52,106 bases of DNA. Origin: Candidatus Kapaibacterium sp. GTDB taxonomy: Bacteria > Bacteroidota > Ignavibacteria > Kapaibacteriales > Kapaibacteriaceae. Position numbers and translations under genes: made by a program. The stretch covers positions 1-52,106 of the forward strand of contig VEQR01000011.1 in assembly GCA_018883125.1 (NCBI GenBank), read 5' to 3'. The notes beneath the pieces were generated by a model. The model was given only the letters and a program-made list of their open reading frames with translations, was not told where the DNA came from and did not search any database. This document shows, one piece after another, positions 26,440 to 33,855 of this stretch (positions within the stretch are counted from its first letter, which is position 1; each line of letters opens with the position of its first letter).

Positions 26440-27518
26440 CGCTTGCGAACATACTGCGCATGGATGTCGGAACCCACACGCCGTGCGTGACATGCTTTCC
26501 ACCGGGAAAGGTCATTGTCGGCAAACCAGACCGGACCACTGCCGATGATGATCGGTGCTGTGTGCATCTCGATCTCGTCAATCACGTCATCTCGGAGCAT
26601 TCTACCAGCAAGGTAGGGGCCCCCTTCAAGTAGGATCGAAGCAATATTGAGCCGAGCCAAAACGCGCAGGATATCGCGCGAATCAACTACCTGATCTTCA
26701 TCGGCAGAGACATTATGGATCTCAACGCCACAGTCGATAAGTGATCGCTGCGCACGTGGATCGGCTTCATCGCGGCAGATGACGATCGTGCGAACGTCGC
26801 GGGCCGTTTGCACCAGCGTTGTCGTGGTTGGCAGACGACAGCTTGGGTCGACGACGATCCGAACCGGATTGCGGCCGGAGCAGAGTCGAACGGTCAGCTC
26901 AGGATTGTCCCACATCGCTGTACCGATCCCGATCATGATGCCGTCGCGACTTGCTCGCATACGGTGTACGCGAAGCCGACTCTCGACGGAGGTAATGTAC
27001 CGGGGTTGATCCTCCGGCATACGGACACGTCCGTCGATGGACGTTGCAATCTTCAGCGTTACGTGCGGCAGGCCCGTTGTGGTCCAGTGCACAAAGGCAC
27101 GATTCAAATGCTCTGCTTCATCGCGAAGCACGTCGGTCGTAACCGCGATACCGGCGGCTCGCAGAGCCTGGATGCCGCGACCGGATACTAGTGGGTTAGG
27201 ATCCGTCATAGCCACTACGACGTGGCTTACGCCACTTGCGATGATGGCCTCGGTGCATGGCGGTTGCTTACCATGGTGCGCGCATGGCTCGAGACTCACA
27301 TACATCGTGGCGCCGTCGGCACGACCTTGAAGAAAGCGAAGCGCGTCGATCTCTGCATGAACATCTCCATAGGCATGATGCCAGCCTTCAGAGAGCGTGA
27401 CGTCATCGTGGACGATCACGCATCCGACCATGGGGTTGGGACTCACGCGCCCCGAACCGATCCGAGCCAGGTCGAGCGCTCGGCGCATGTAAAATTCGTG
27501 TGATGTTCTCCGCATCAT
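26436..27518 (-). CDS. ribD: Riboflavin biosynthesis deaminase/reductase
   Basis: A bifunctional enzyme of flavin synthesis. The N-terminal cytidine-deaminase-like domain removes the pyrimidine amino group, and the C-terminal DHFR-like domain reduces the ribosyl side chain. It has 360 residues. Zinc ligands are H54 in HAE and C79/C88 in PCAHHGKQPPC. The reductase domain begins near residue 150 (VTLKIATSIDGR) and includes ILLEGGPYLAGRML. The start at 27518 overlaps the preceding lipoprotein gene by four bases; MRRALDLA at residue 11 is a possible later start. No other rib genes are present in the window. Confidence 0.95.
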   Translation of the reverse strand: MMRRTSHEFYMRRALDLARIGSGRVSPNPMVGCVIVHDDVTLSEGWHHAYGDVHAEIDALRFLQGRADGATMYVSLEPCAHHGKQPPCTEAIIASGVSHVVVAMTDPNPLVSGRGIQALRAAGIAVTTDVLRDEAEHLNRAFVHWTTTGLPHVTLKIATSIDGRVRMPEDQPRYITSVESRLRVHRMRASRDGIMIGIGTAMWDNPELTVRLCSGRNPVRIVVDPSCRLPTTTTLVQTARDVRTIVICRDEADPRAQRSLIDCGVEIHNVSADEDQVVDSRDILRVLARLNIASILLEGGPYLAGRMLRDDVIDEIEMHTAPIIIGSGPVWFADNDLSRWKACHARRVGSDIHAQYVRKR

Positions 27519-28351
27519 TCGAGTGGAAACTCCCCGGTTACTGATGTGGAGTAGGCAAGGGGCTTCACCGGCAGGGTATATTCCACTGTGTACAATCCGG
27601 CCGGAAGGGGAGTTCCATCAGACTGCACACCATTCCACGTGAGGCTGTATTCGTGCATCTCTCCAACGCCTGAAGGCTCTACGGGATAGATCATCGTTAG
27701 GAAGGCCAGGCCTTCGCTTGACGACCACACAACAGCCCCTTTGCCATTGATGATGCGAATACGCAGCTGTTCGGACGATGGGAAGTACTCGCCGGGCACC
27801 TGACGACGACGATGCGCCGTAGCCGTGAATGTGTATTGCTTGCCATCCTGAGAATAGGAGGTCAGCAGTTGCAGTGCAGAGGTATCCGCTGCAACCGGTC
27901 CGTTCGGCTGCAGTGTTAGCGTCCGTGTGGTCACTTGCAGTCTGCTTTGCACGACACCATACCGCTGAATTACACCATTCTTTACGACCTCTACAACCAT
28001 AGAGTCATACTTTGGCAGGGCCATGGTTTGTGTTCGAACGGTCATCGTTGTCGTGACGGTTTCGGAACGTCCGGGCGCACCCATGGACGTGAACTCCATG
28101 GGCATTTTGGCAATTGTCTCGTCGGCTTGAACAAGCAGCAACGAGACCTGCTGAGAAGAACCGAGCAGCGTGTCACCGGATGCTCGTCGTATGACAAAAT
28201 CCGTCGAGGAAGCAGAGTCTGTGTAGACGGTAACGCTTATTCGTTCCGGGGTCAGCTTGCTCGTTTGCTGTTGCTGGCCGATTCCGGCACAACCGTACAA
28301 AAAAGAGCTCAGGATGGCCAGCAGTGCGAGGTTTTGTGTCATTGAATTCAT
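27515..28351 (-). CDS. Putative lipoprotein with C-terminal FlgD-like domain
   Basis: 278 residues from the ATG at 28351, with a lipoprotein signal (hydrophobic 8-18, lipobox LYGC, modified Cys21). Longer starts would put this signal too far inside. The body is beta-rich. The C-terminus (about 215-275, YSLTWNGVQSDGTPLPAGLYTVEY) resembles the FlgD Ig-like or gliding-motility-type domain common in secreted Bacteroidota proteins. It is the first gene of an overlapping run that continues with ribD. About 100 bases separate it from the PNP gene, and that gap contains TTGACA at about 28386 on the minus strand but no clear matching -10. Function unknown. Confidence 0.78.
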   Translation of the reverse strand: MNSMTQNLALLAILSSFLYGCAGIGQQQQTSKLTPERISVTVYTDSASSTDFVIRRASGDTLLGSSQQVSLLLVQADETIAKMPMEFTSMGAPGRSETVTTTMTVRTQTMALPKYDSMVVEVVKNGVIQRYGVVQSRLQVTTRTLTLQPNGPVAADTSALQLLTSYSQDGKQYTFTATAHRRRQVPGEYFPSSEQLRIRIINGKGAVVWSSSEGLAFLTMIYPVEPSGVGEMHEYSLTWNGVQSDGTPLPAGLYTVEYTLPVKPLAYSTSVTGEFPLE

Positions 28352-28452
28352 GCTAAAAAGGGGATGACGACGAAAATCAAACATGTCATATGTCAAGCCT
28401 ATACGCACGATGCTCCGCATATCACCACGGCAATGTAGACCCAAAGGGCGAA

Positions 28453-29253
28453 TCATGCAACCGTCAGTTCGATGATATGGCTAAGCTGACGTGCTGCGGT
28501 CTTGGCAGCAAGGATGACCTCGTCATGTGTGGTTGTGTGGGATGCGGTTTGAGAGTGGACATTCGTTACCAATGAGACGATGACGCAATTGAGACCGAGA
28601 TTGTGAGCTCGGCGGGCTTCGATAGCCGTGGACATCCCGACGATGTCTGCACCGAGTGCACTCAACATCCGTACCTCTGCACGAGTTTCGTAGCTGGGGC
28701 CGAGCACCTGAACGTAGGTTCCCCCCCGCACATTGATGCCATGCTCTCGGCACCGCTGTGCTAGTTGGTCGCGTGAGGTATTCCAAACAGCTCCGGATGC
28801 TGTGCCCTGCACTGGGCGGTGTGCACTGGTGAGGGTCAGATCCAGCAGGTCCGTTGGCATAACCACGTCACCAACAGCATACCTGCTGCTTAGGGCACCA
28901 ACGGCATTCATCAGAACAATCTGCCGGCAGTTAAGACCGTGAGCAATGTCGACCAGGACCTGACAGTCAGTAGCGCAAAGACCCTCGTATAAGTGAAAAC
29001 GTCCGGCACAGAGCAGGTGGTGCTTTCCATTGATTAAAAGTTGACGAAACTCATGGGCATGGCCGATCACAGAACCGGTGGGCATACCGGAAACTGAGGC
29101 ATACGGGATCGAATCAACAACCACTCCGCCAATGGGCTCAAAGGAGAAGCCCGAGCCGGTTACGACGGCCGTATCGAATTGTTGATCCCATCGCTGACGA
29201 AGGGCGCCAACGGCCCGAAGTGATGAGCTGGCTGTGCTGGTACCTACTCGCAT
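28453..29253 (-). CDS. Purine nucleoside phosphorylase, inosine/guanosine type
   Basis: This enzyme splits purine nucleosides with phosphate into free base and ribose-1-phosphate for salvage. The ATG at 29253 gives 266 residues, the usual size for the trimeric PNP group. Conserved stretches are TGSGF near the start, GRFHLYEG, MNAVGALS, GPSYETRAE and GMSTAIEARRAHNLGLNC. The C-terminal end includes the expected TNVH-like segment. It is divergent from yicC across 89 bases, where the two promoter regions mirror each other. The downstream lipoprotein gene starts about 100 bases later. Confidence 0.93.
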   Translation of the reverse strand: MRVGTSTASSSLRAVGALRQRWDQQFDTAVVTGSGFSFEPIGGVVVDSIPYASVSGMPTGSVIGHAHEFRQLLINGKHHLLCAGRFHLYEGLCATDCQVLVDIAHGLNCRQIVLMNAVGALSSRYAVGDVVMPTDLLDLTLTSAHRPVQGTASGAVWNTSRDQLAQRCREHGINVRGGTYVQVLGPSYETRAEVRMLSALGADIVGMSTAIEARRAHNLGLNCVIVSLVTNVHSQTASHTTTHDEVILAAKTAARQLSHIIELTVA

Positions 29254-29259
29254 GCTGAG

Positions 29260-29315
29260 CGGCAAGATACGGCCGACGGTCACTTCGGCGCACTGGCATT
29301 GCCGTATCTTTGCCG
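29260..29315. promoter_or_regulatory. Mirror-image divergent promoter region, PNP and yicC
   Basis: CGGCAAGATACGGC at 29260-29273 and GCCGTATCTTTGCCG at 29301-29315 are inverted copies differing by one base insertion, 27 bases apart. The right copy contains TATCTTTG (TAnnTTTG -7 box) reading toward yicC; the left copy gives TATCTTGC toward the PNP gene. This could be two facing promoters of similar sequence or one operator. Confidence 0.45.
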
Positions 29316-29342
29316 TCCACCTTCCAAGCAACAGGGCTAAGA

Positions 29343-30218
29343 ATGATTCGAAGTATGACGGGGTTCGGCAGGGCCGACGCCATGATTCTGGACGTGCCGA
29401 GCACGATTGAGGTTCGTTGCGTCAACGGTCGGTATCTAGAGGTATCGACAAAGGTTCCCCGCGAATGGTCTGACAAGGAATCGCTCATCCGAGAAGTAGT
29501 GCGTGGACATGTAACACGGGGCTCGATCACCGTTACCATCCGTCGTGACGAGAAGACAAACAGTCGCGCGGCAAAGGCGAATGTCGAGGTCGCTGCCTCC
29601 TATCTGACCGCTCTGCGGCAGATCCAGGAGCAACTTCACCTGCCCGGCACGATCTCCATCGAACTCTTGGCAAACCTTCCGGATATTTTTTCGCCCCCTG
29701 AGGAAGCAGCAGACGACGATACGCTTTGGGCAGACCTCAGCGCAAGCCTGAGGCGTGCCCTGGAGGCACTTACGGCCATGCGCGACAGGGAAGGGGCTGA
29801 GCTTGCCCGCGACCTTCGCGAGCGACTTGCCGTGATCGAACGAGGTTTGGAGTCGATCGAGGCAACTGCCTCGGAGCGTGTTGCCGCTGAGCGCGTGCGT
29901 CTGCGCGAGCGTGTTGCTCAGATCATGGGTGAGGCTGGAGTTGACGAACAGCGACTTGCACTGGAGATCGTTCTGCTGTCGGAAAAACTTGATGTAACAG
30001 AGGAATGTGTTCGGCTCCGTAGCCATATCAAGCACATGCGCCAGTACATGGACTCTCCGGAGCACGCCGGACGCAAGCTCAATTTTCTTCTTCAGGAGAT
30101 GAATCGCGAGGTCAATACCATTGGTTCGAAGTCAAATCATGCCGAGGTGGCGGTGATCGTTGTCGGAATGAAGGAAGAACTCGAACGCATGCGAGAACAG
30201 GTGCAGAATGTCGAGTAG
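29343..30218 (+). CDS. yicC: YicC-family protein
   Basis: 291 residues from the ATG at 29343, with the hallmark N-terminus MIRSMTGFGRA and the C-terminal DUF1732 region with KLNFLLQEMNREVNTIGSKS. YicC of E. coli is a nuclease linked to small-RNA turnover; that role here is by homology. The middle is helical and charged. It overlaps gmk by 11 bases, a gene order widely conserved in bacteria, which supports both calls. Confidence 0.95.
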   Translation: MIRSMTGFGRADAMILDVPSTIEVRCVNGRYLEVSTKVPREWSDKESLIREVVRGHVTRGSITVTIRRDEKTNSRAAKANVEVAASYLTALRQIQEQLHLPGTISIELLANLPDIFSPPEEAADDDTLWADLSASLRRALEALTAMRDREGAELARDLRERLAVIERGLESIEATASERVAAERVRLRERVAQIMGEAGVDEQRLALEIVLLSEKLDVTEECVRLRSHIKHMRQYMDSPEHAGRKLNFLLQEMNREVNTIGSKSNHAEVAVIVVGMKEELERMREQVQNVE

Positions 30219-30810
30219 GAAGCATCTCATCGTGTTGAGTGCCCCTTCCGGAGCGGGCAAAACCACCGTTGCTCGGCATCTCCTGGCGACCTTTCCGCAG
30301 ATGCGGTTCAGCGTTAGCGCTACCACGCGTCAGCAACGTCCGGGCGAGTTGCATGGTAAGGACTACTACTTCCTGCCGCGCGAGGAGTTCCGTCGGGCGA
30401 TCGAGAACGGTGATCTTATCGAATACGAGGAGATCTTCGGTAATTATTACGGGACCCTTCGAAGCGTTGTCAGCCAGGCAGTAAGCCGTGGGGAGTTTCT
30501 GGTCTTTGATGTGGACGTCAAGGGGGCCTTGTCTCTGCGTCAGGCATTCCCGGACGACACCCTGCTGATCTTCGTTGCGCCCCCTTCTCTTGAAGCCCTG
30601 GAGCAACGGTTAACACAGCGTCATACGGAGACGGCAGAGCAGATCGCCACGCGACTGTCCCGGGCAGAGATGGAGATGGCACACCAGGAGATGTTCGACG
30701 TGATTCTTGTCAACAGTGACCTTGAGCATACCCTCGAGAGGGCCGAGACCTTGGTTCGTGATCATGTTGAAGGTTCTCCACACCAACCGTCGCTCTTCAC
30801 AGAGCCGTAG
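30208..30810 (+). CDS. gmk: Guanylate kinase
   Basis: This enzyme phosphorylates GMP to GDP using ATP, an essential step in GTP and dGTP supply. It has 200 residues, normal for the family. The P-loop is SAPSGAGKTT near residues 10-19, the GMP-binding segment is SVSATTRQQRPGE with KDYYFL, and EYEEIFGNYYGT follows. The start ATG lies inside the end of yicC. The fused E1 gene begins 22 bases downstream, but a possible promoter box (30819) lies between. Confidence 0.96.
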   Translation: MSSRKHLIVLSAPSGAGKTTVARHLLATFPQMRFSVSATTRQQRPGELHGKDYYFLPREEFRRAIENGDLIEYEEIFGNYYGTLRSVVSQAVSRGEFLVFDVDVKGALSLRQAFPDDTLLIFVAPPSLEALEQRLTQRHTETAEQIATRLSRAEMEMAHQEMFDVILVNSDLEHTLERAETLVRDHVEGSPHQPSLFTEP

Positions 30811-30818
30811 CAACGTCG

Positions 30819-30826
30819 TAACTTTG
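30819..30826 (+). promoter_or_regulatory. Candidate -7 box just before fused E1 gene
   Basis: TAACTTTG followed by GCCG, with its last base only six bases before the ATG at 30833. A transcript from here would have almost no leader. There is no convincing -33 element. Confidence 0.3.
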
Positions 30827-30832
30827 CCGTCT

Positions 30833-33271
30833 ATGAAGAAGACTAAGAAGGCCAATACGGTCACGCTACCGGTCGGTTTGTCACCCCAAGATGTTCTTCG
30901 CGATTACCGCATTGCGGTTGTGAGCCGTCAGGCATCGCTGCTTGGGCGGAAAGAAGTGCTCACAGGAAAAGCCAAGTTCGGCATCTTTGGTGATGGCAAG
31001 GAAGTGGCCCAGCTGGCCATGGCCCGGGCCGCTCAGCCGGGCGACTGGCGCAGTGGATACTATCGCGACCAGACCTTCATGTTTGCCATCGGCGAGAGCG
31101 ACGTGCAGAAGTTTTTTGCTCAGCTCTATGCTCATACGGACATCGACGCGGAACCGGCAAGTGCTGGACGCTCGATGAATGGGCACTTTGCGACCCGATT
31201 TCTCAATGATGATGGATCATGGAGGTCGCAAACAGCAACCGTGAACGTTTCGGCCGATGTGTCTCCAACGGGATCACAGATGCCCCGCCTGGTGGGGCTG
31301 GCCTATGCCTCTCGCCTGTACCGCGATGTAGATGTTCTGAAGGGGCTGACCGAGTTCAGCAGCAACGGCAACGAAGTGGCCTTTGGTACCATCGGAAACG
31401 CCTCGAGTGCCGAGGGAATGTTCTGGGAGAGCATCAATGCTATCGGCGTCTTGAAGTCTCCTGCCGTTGTTTCGATCTGGGACGATGGGTATGGTATCAG
31501 CGTTCCCAACGAGTTTCAAGTCACGAAGTCGAATGTCGGAGAGCTCCTGCAGGGCTTTGCGCGCCGCGAAGGTACTCGAGATGGATACGACGTACACGTC
31601 GTGCGTGCCTGGGATTATCCAGCACTTGTTCAGGTGTATCACACGGCAACCGAGACGGCTCGCCGTGAGCATGTTCCGCAGATCATCCATGTTATCGACG
31701 TAACCCAACCTCAGGGTCACTCCACGAGCGGTTCTCATGAGCGGTACAAATCGCCCGAGCGCCTTGCGTGGGAAGTCGAAATGGACGGTATCACTCGGAT
31801 GCGTCAATGGATCATCGACCATGGCATCGCCTCTGATGATGAGCTCCGAGCAATCGATGATGATGCCGTTCGCCATGTGCAGGAATCAAAGCAGGCCGCC
31901 TGGGATGCCTACATCGCTCCGATCCGTGCCGATATTCTTGAATGTGCTCAAGTGCTGCGTGCAACGGCCGACCAGCTGGAAAGCGGTTCGGCCGCTGAAG
32001 CTGCAGGTCAGGTGCGTGCTTCGGCCGATGAACTTCAGCGCATCCGCGAGCCATTCCGCCGCGACATCATGACGGCAACCTATTCCGCGCTTGTGGCTGC
32101 GCGTCAGGGGGCTCCAAGTGCCGCGGCTGACCTTGCACTCTGGCGGCGTGAGTACGATGCTCGAATTCGACCTCTGTATGCTTCGCATCTGACCAGTGAG
32201 AGTGCGTTCAGCCCCCTAAAAATCGATCATATTTCGCCGGTCTATGATACCACGGCTGCGTCGGTGAATGCTTCGGAAGTGATACGTGCATGGTTTGACC
32301 ACGCTCTTTCGACGGATCCTCGCGTGGTGATCTTTGGCGAGGATGCCGGCAAGCTTGGTGATGTTAACCAGGGTACGACTGGACTCCAGGCGATTTACGG
32401 TGATCTGCGGGTGAGCGATACCGGCATCCGTGAATGCACCATTCTGGGTCAGGCTATTGGACTGGCCATGCGTGGGCTGCGTCCTGTGGCGGAGATCCAG
32501 TATCTGGACTACCTGCTCTACGCACTTCAGTTGATGAGTGACGACCTTGCCACGGTTCAGTGGCGTACCAGAGGCGGACAAAAGGCCCCGGTGATCATCC
32601 GCACGCGAGGACACCGCCTAGAGGGTATTTGGCACTCTGGTTCGCCTATGGCCGGGATCATCAATCTAGTGCGTGGCGTACACGTGTGCGTGCCGCGGAA
32701 CTTTGTTCAGGCGGCAGGTATGTATCAGACCCTTCTCAAGGGTGACGACCCAGGCCTGATTGTAGAAGTGCTCAATGGATACCGTCTCAAGGAGACGATT
32801 CCATCGAACATGGGATCATACAGCGTGCCTCTCGGCGTCCCGGAAGTTGTGCGCCATGGTCAAGACCTGACAATTGTCACCTACGGTGCCACCGTGAGGG
32901 TTGCCTTGGAAGCTGCAGGGATTCTCGAACGGCTGGGCGTACATGCGGAGGTAATTGATGTGCAGACGTTGCTTCCATTCGACATCAATGGTGTGATCGT
33001 TGACTCGATCAAGCGCACGAACCGTCTGCTTGTTGTCGACGAAGATGTGCCGGGTGGCACCACGGCATACATGCTTCGCGAGATTCTCGAGGTGCAAGGG
33101 GGCTTCCGCTGGCTCGACTCAGCGCCTGTTACCCTCAGTGCGCGAGCTCACCGTCCGGCCTATGGTACAGACGGGAATTACTGGTCGAAGCCAGAGGCCG
33201 ATCACATCGTTGATGCTGCCTACGAGATGATGAACGAGGCTGATCCAGTGCGCTACGCGCGCTTTACGTAA
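30833..33271 (+). CDS. Fused E1 alpha-beta 2-oxoacid dehydrogenase (branched-chain type)
   Basis: A thiamine-diphosphate enzyme that decarboxylates 2-oxoacids, most likely branched-chain oxoacids or pyruvate, and passes the acyl group to an E2 lipoyl protein. The ATG at 30833 gives 812 residues. Residues 1 to about 440 correspond to the alpha chain, with cofactor segment GTIGNASSAEG through WDDGYGIS. About 460-812 correspond to the beta chain (VVIFGEDAGKLGDVNQGT, EIQYLDYL, VDEDVPGG). The fused form is typical of Bacteroidota. A separate pair of E1 genes (pdhA, pdhB) lies at 42710-44684, so the genome has at least two systems. No E2 or E3 gene is in the window. Confidence 0.92.
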   Translation: MKKTKKANTVTLPVGLSPQDVLRDYRIAVVSRQASLLGRKEVLTGKAKFGIFGDGKEVAQLAMARAAQPGDWRSGYYRDQTFMFAIGESDVQKFFAQLYAHTDIDAEPASAGRSMNGHFATRFLNDDGSWRSQTATVNVSADVSPTGSQMPRLVGLAYASRLYRDVDVLKGLTEFSSNGNEVAFGTIGNASSAEGMFWESINAIGVLKSPAVVSIWDDGYGISVPNEFQVTKSNVGELLQGFARREGTRDGYDVHVVRAWDYPALVQVYHTATETARREHVPQIIHVIDVTQPQGHSTSGSHERYKSPERLAWEVEMDGITRMRQWIIDHGIASDDELRAIDDDAVRHVQESKQAAWDAYIAPIRADILECAQVLRATADQLESGSAAEAAGQVRASADELQRIREPFRRDIMTATYSALVAARQGAPSAAADLALWRREYDARIRPLYASHLTSESAFSPLKIDHISPVYDTTAASVNASEVIRAWFDHALSTDPRVVIFGEDAGKLGDVNQGTTGLQAIYGDLRVSDTGIRECTILGQAIGLAMRGLRPVAEIQYLDYLLYALQLMSDDLATVQWRTRGGQKAPVIIRTRGHRLEGIWHSGSPMAGIINLVRGVHVCVPRNFVQAAGMYQTLLKGDDPGLIVEVLNGYRLKETIPSNMGSYSVPLGVPEVVRHGQDLTIVTYGATVRVALEAAGILERLGVHAEVIDVQTLLPFDINGVIVDSIKRTNRLLVVDEDVPGGTTAYMLREILEVQGGFRWLDSAPVTLSARAHRPAYGTDGNYWSKPEADHIVDAAYEMMNEADPVRYARFT

Positions 33272-33290
33272 GCTTTTTTTTGAAGCATTC

Positions 33291-33321
33291 TTGAACAGCT
33301 TCTCCGTTTGAATTATATTTG
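33291..33321 (+). promoter_or_regulatory. Promoter of the Rrf2/cbb3 island
   Basis: TTGAAC at 33291-33296, a 17-base spacer, then TATATT at 33314-33319, which continues as TATATTTG. It therefore fits both the general sigma-70 pattern and the Bacteroidota TAnnTTTG box. The dyad at 33321-33334 follows immediately. A T8 run at 33274-33281 just upstream could end transcription of the previous gene. Confidence 0.6.
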
Positions 33322-33334
33322 GACAAAAGAGTCC
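33321..33334. promoter_or_regulatory. Candidate Rrf2 operator, site 1
   Basis: GGAC-AAAAGA-GTCC, a perfect four-base inverted repeat with a six-base A-rich centre, flanked outside by TT and AA. It lies over the expected transcription start of the Rrf2 gene. A sister site with the same spacing (AGAC-AAAAAT-GTCT) is at 42127-42140 before the cytochrome c gene. Confidence 0.5.
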
Positions 33335-33360
33335 GAAATCTTTTGTTTGGGGGAGCGGTT

Positions 33361-33855
33361 ATGATGCTATCGAAATCATGCATTTACGGGATCCAAGCAG
33401 CGATCTATGTTTCTGCTCACGATTCCGAAGAATATGTGTCGATAAGCCAGATTGCCTCGGAACTCAAGATCTCGTTCCACTTCCTGACAAAGGTCTTGCA
33501 GCAGCTTACCCAGGCCGGACTGATGATTTCCTACCGAGGTCCGAAAGGGGGAGTGGCGCTGGCCCGTGCAGCCAAGGATATATCCCTCTACGATCTCGTA
33601 GGAGCCATTGATAGCACGGCAATCTTCACGGAGTGTTTATTGGGTCTTCCCGGCTGTGGTGTGGCAGCCCCTTGTCCGGCTCATGACCACTGGACAAAGA
33701 TCCGTAGTGAACTGACGACGATTTCCCGTCGGGTGACGCTCGAAAGTATGGGCAAGAAGGCGTCTGAGCTCAATGTTCGACTTTCCGAAGAGTTCCGATA
33801 CGCGCAGTCACAGTATCTCGATCACAAGTCAGCACCAGCAAACGGTCACGTATGA
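33361..33855 (+). CDS. Rrf2-family regulator with IscR-like cysteines
   Basis: 164 residues from the ATG at 33361; GGGGGAG lies seven bases upstream, and a second ATG follows directly. The winged helix occupies about 1-80 (SISQIASELKISFHFLTKVLQQL). C92, C99 and C105 match almost exactly the C92/C98/C104 set that holds the 2Fe-2S cluster of E. coli IscR, so an iron-sulfur cluster is likely. Related proteins sense iron-sulfur status, nitric oxide or redox state. It overlaps ccoI by ATGA and heads the cbb3 oxidase gene run, so it probably regulates that run and itself. The signal is not determined. Confidence 0.9.
   Translation: MMLSKSCIYGIQAAIYVSAHDSEEYVSISQIASELKISFHFLTKVLQQLTQAGLMISYRGPKGGVALARAAKDISLYDLVGAIDSTAIFTECLLGLPGCGVAAPCPAHDHWTKIRSELTTISRRVTLESMGKKASELNVRLSEEFRYAQSQYLDHKSAPANGHV

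Noticed and set aside
28376-28400. TTGACA-type promoter before the lipoprotein gene
   Set aside because: There is no matching -10 or TAnnTTTG box at a proper distance, so it is not listed as a feature.
27515-28456. A longer N-terminus for the lipoprotein (from 28456)
   Set aside because: It would move the lipobox Cys beyond residue 50, not compatible with a lipoprotein signal.
33274-33281. T8 run after the fused E1 gene as a terminator
   Set aside because: The only upstream stem (GCGC-TAC-GCGC) is weak and within the coding region; noted only with the promoter.
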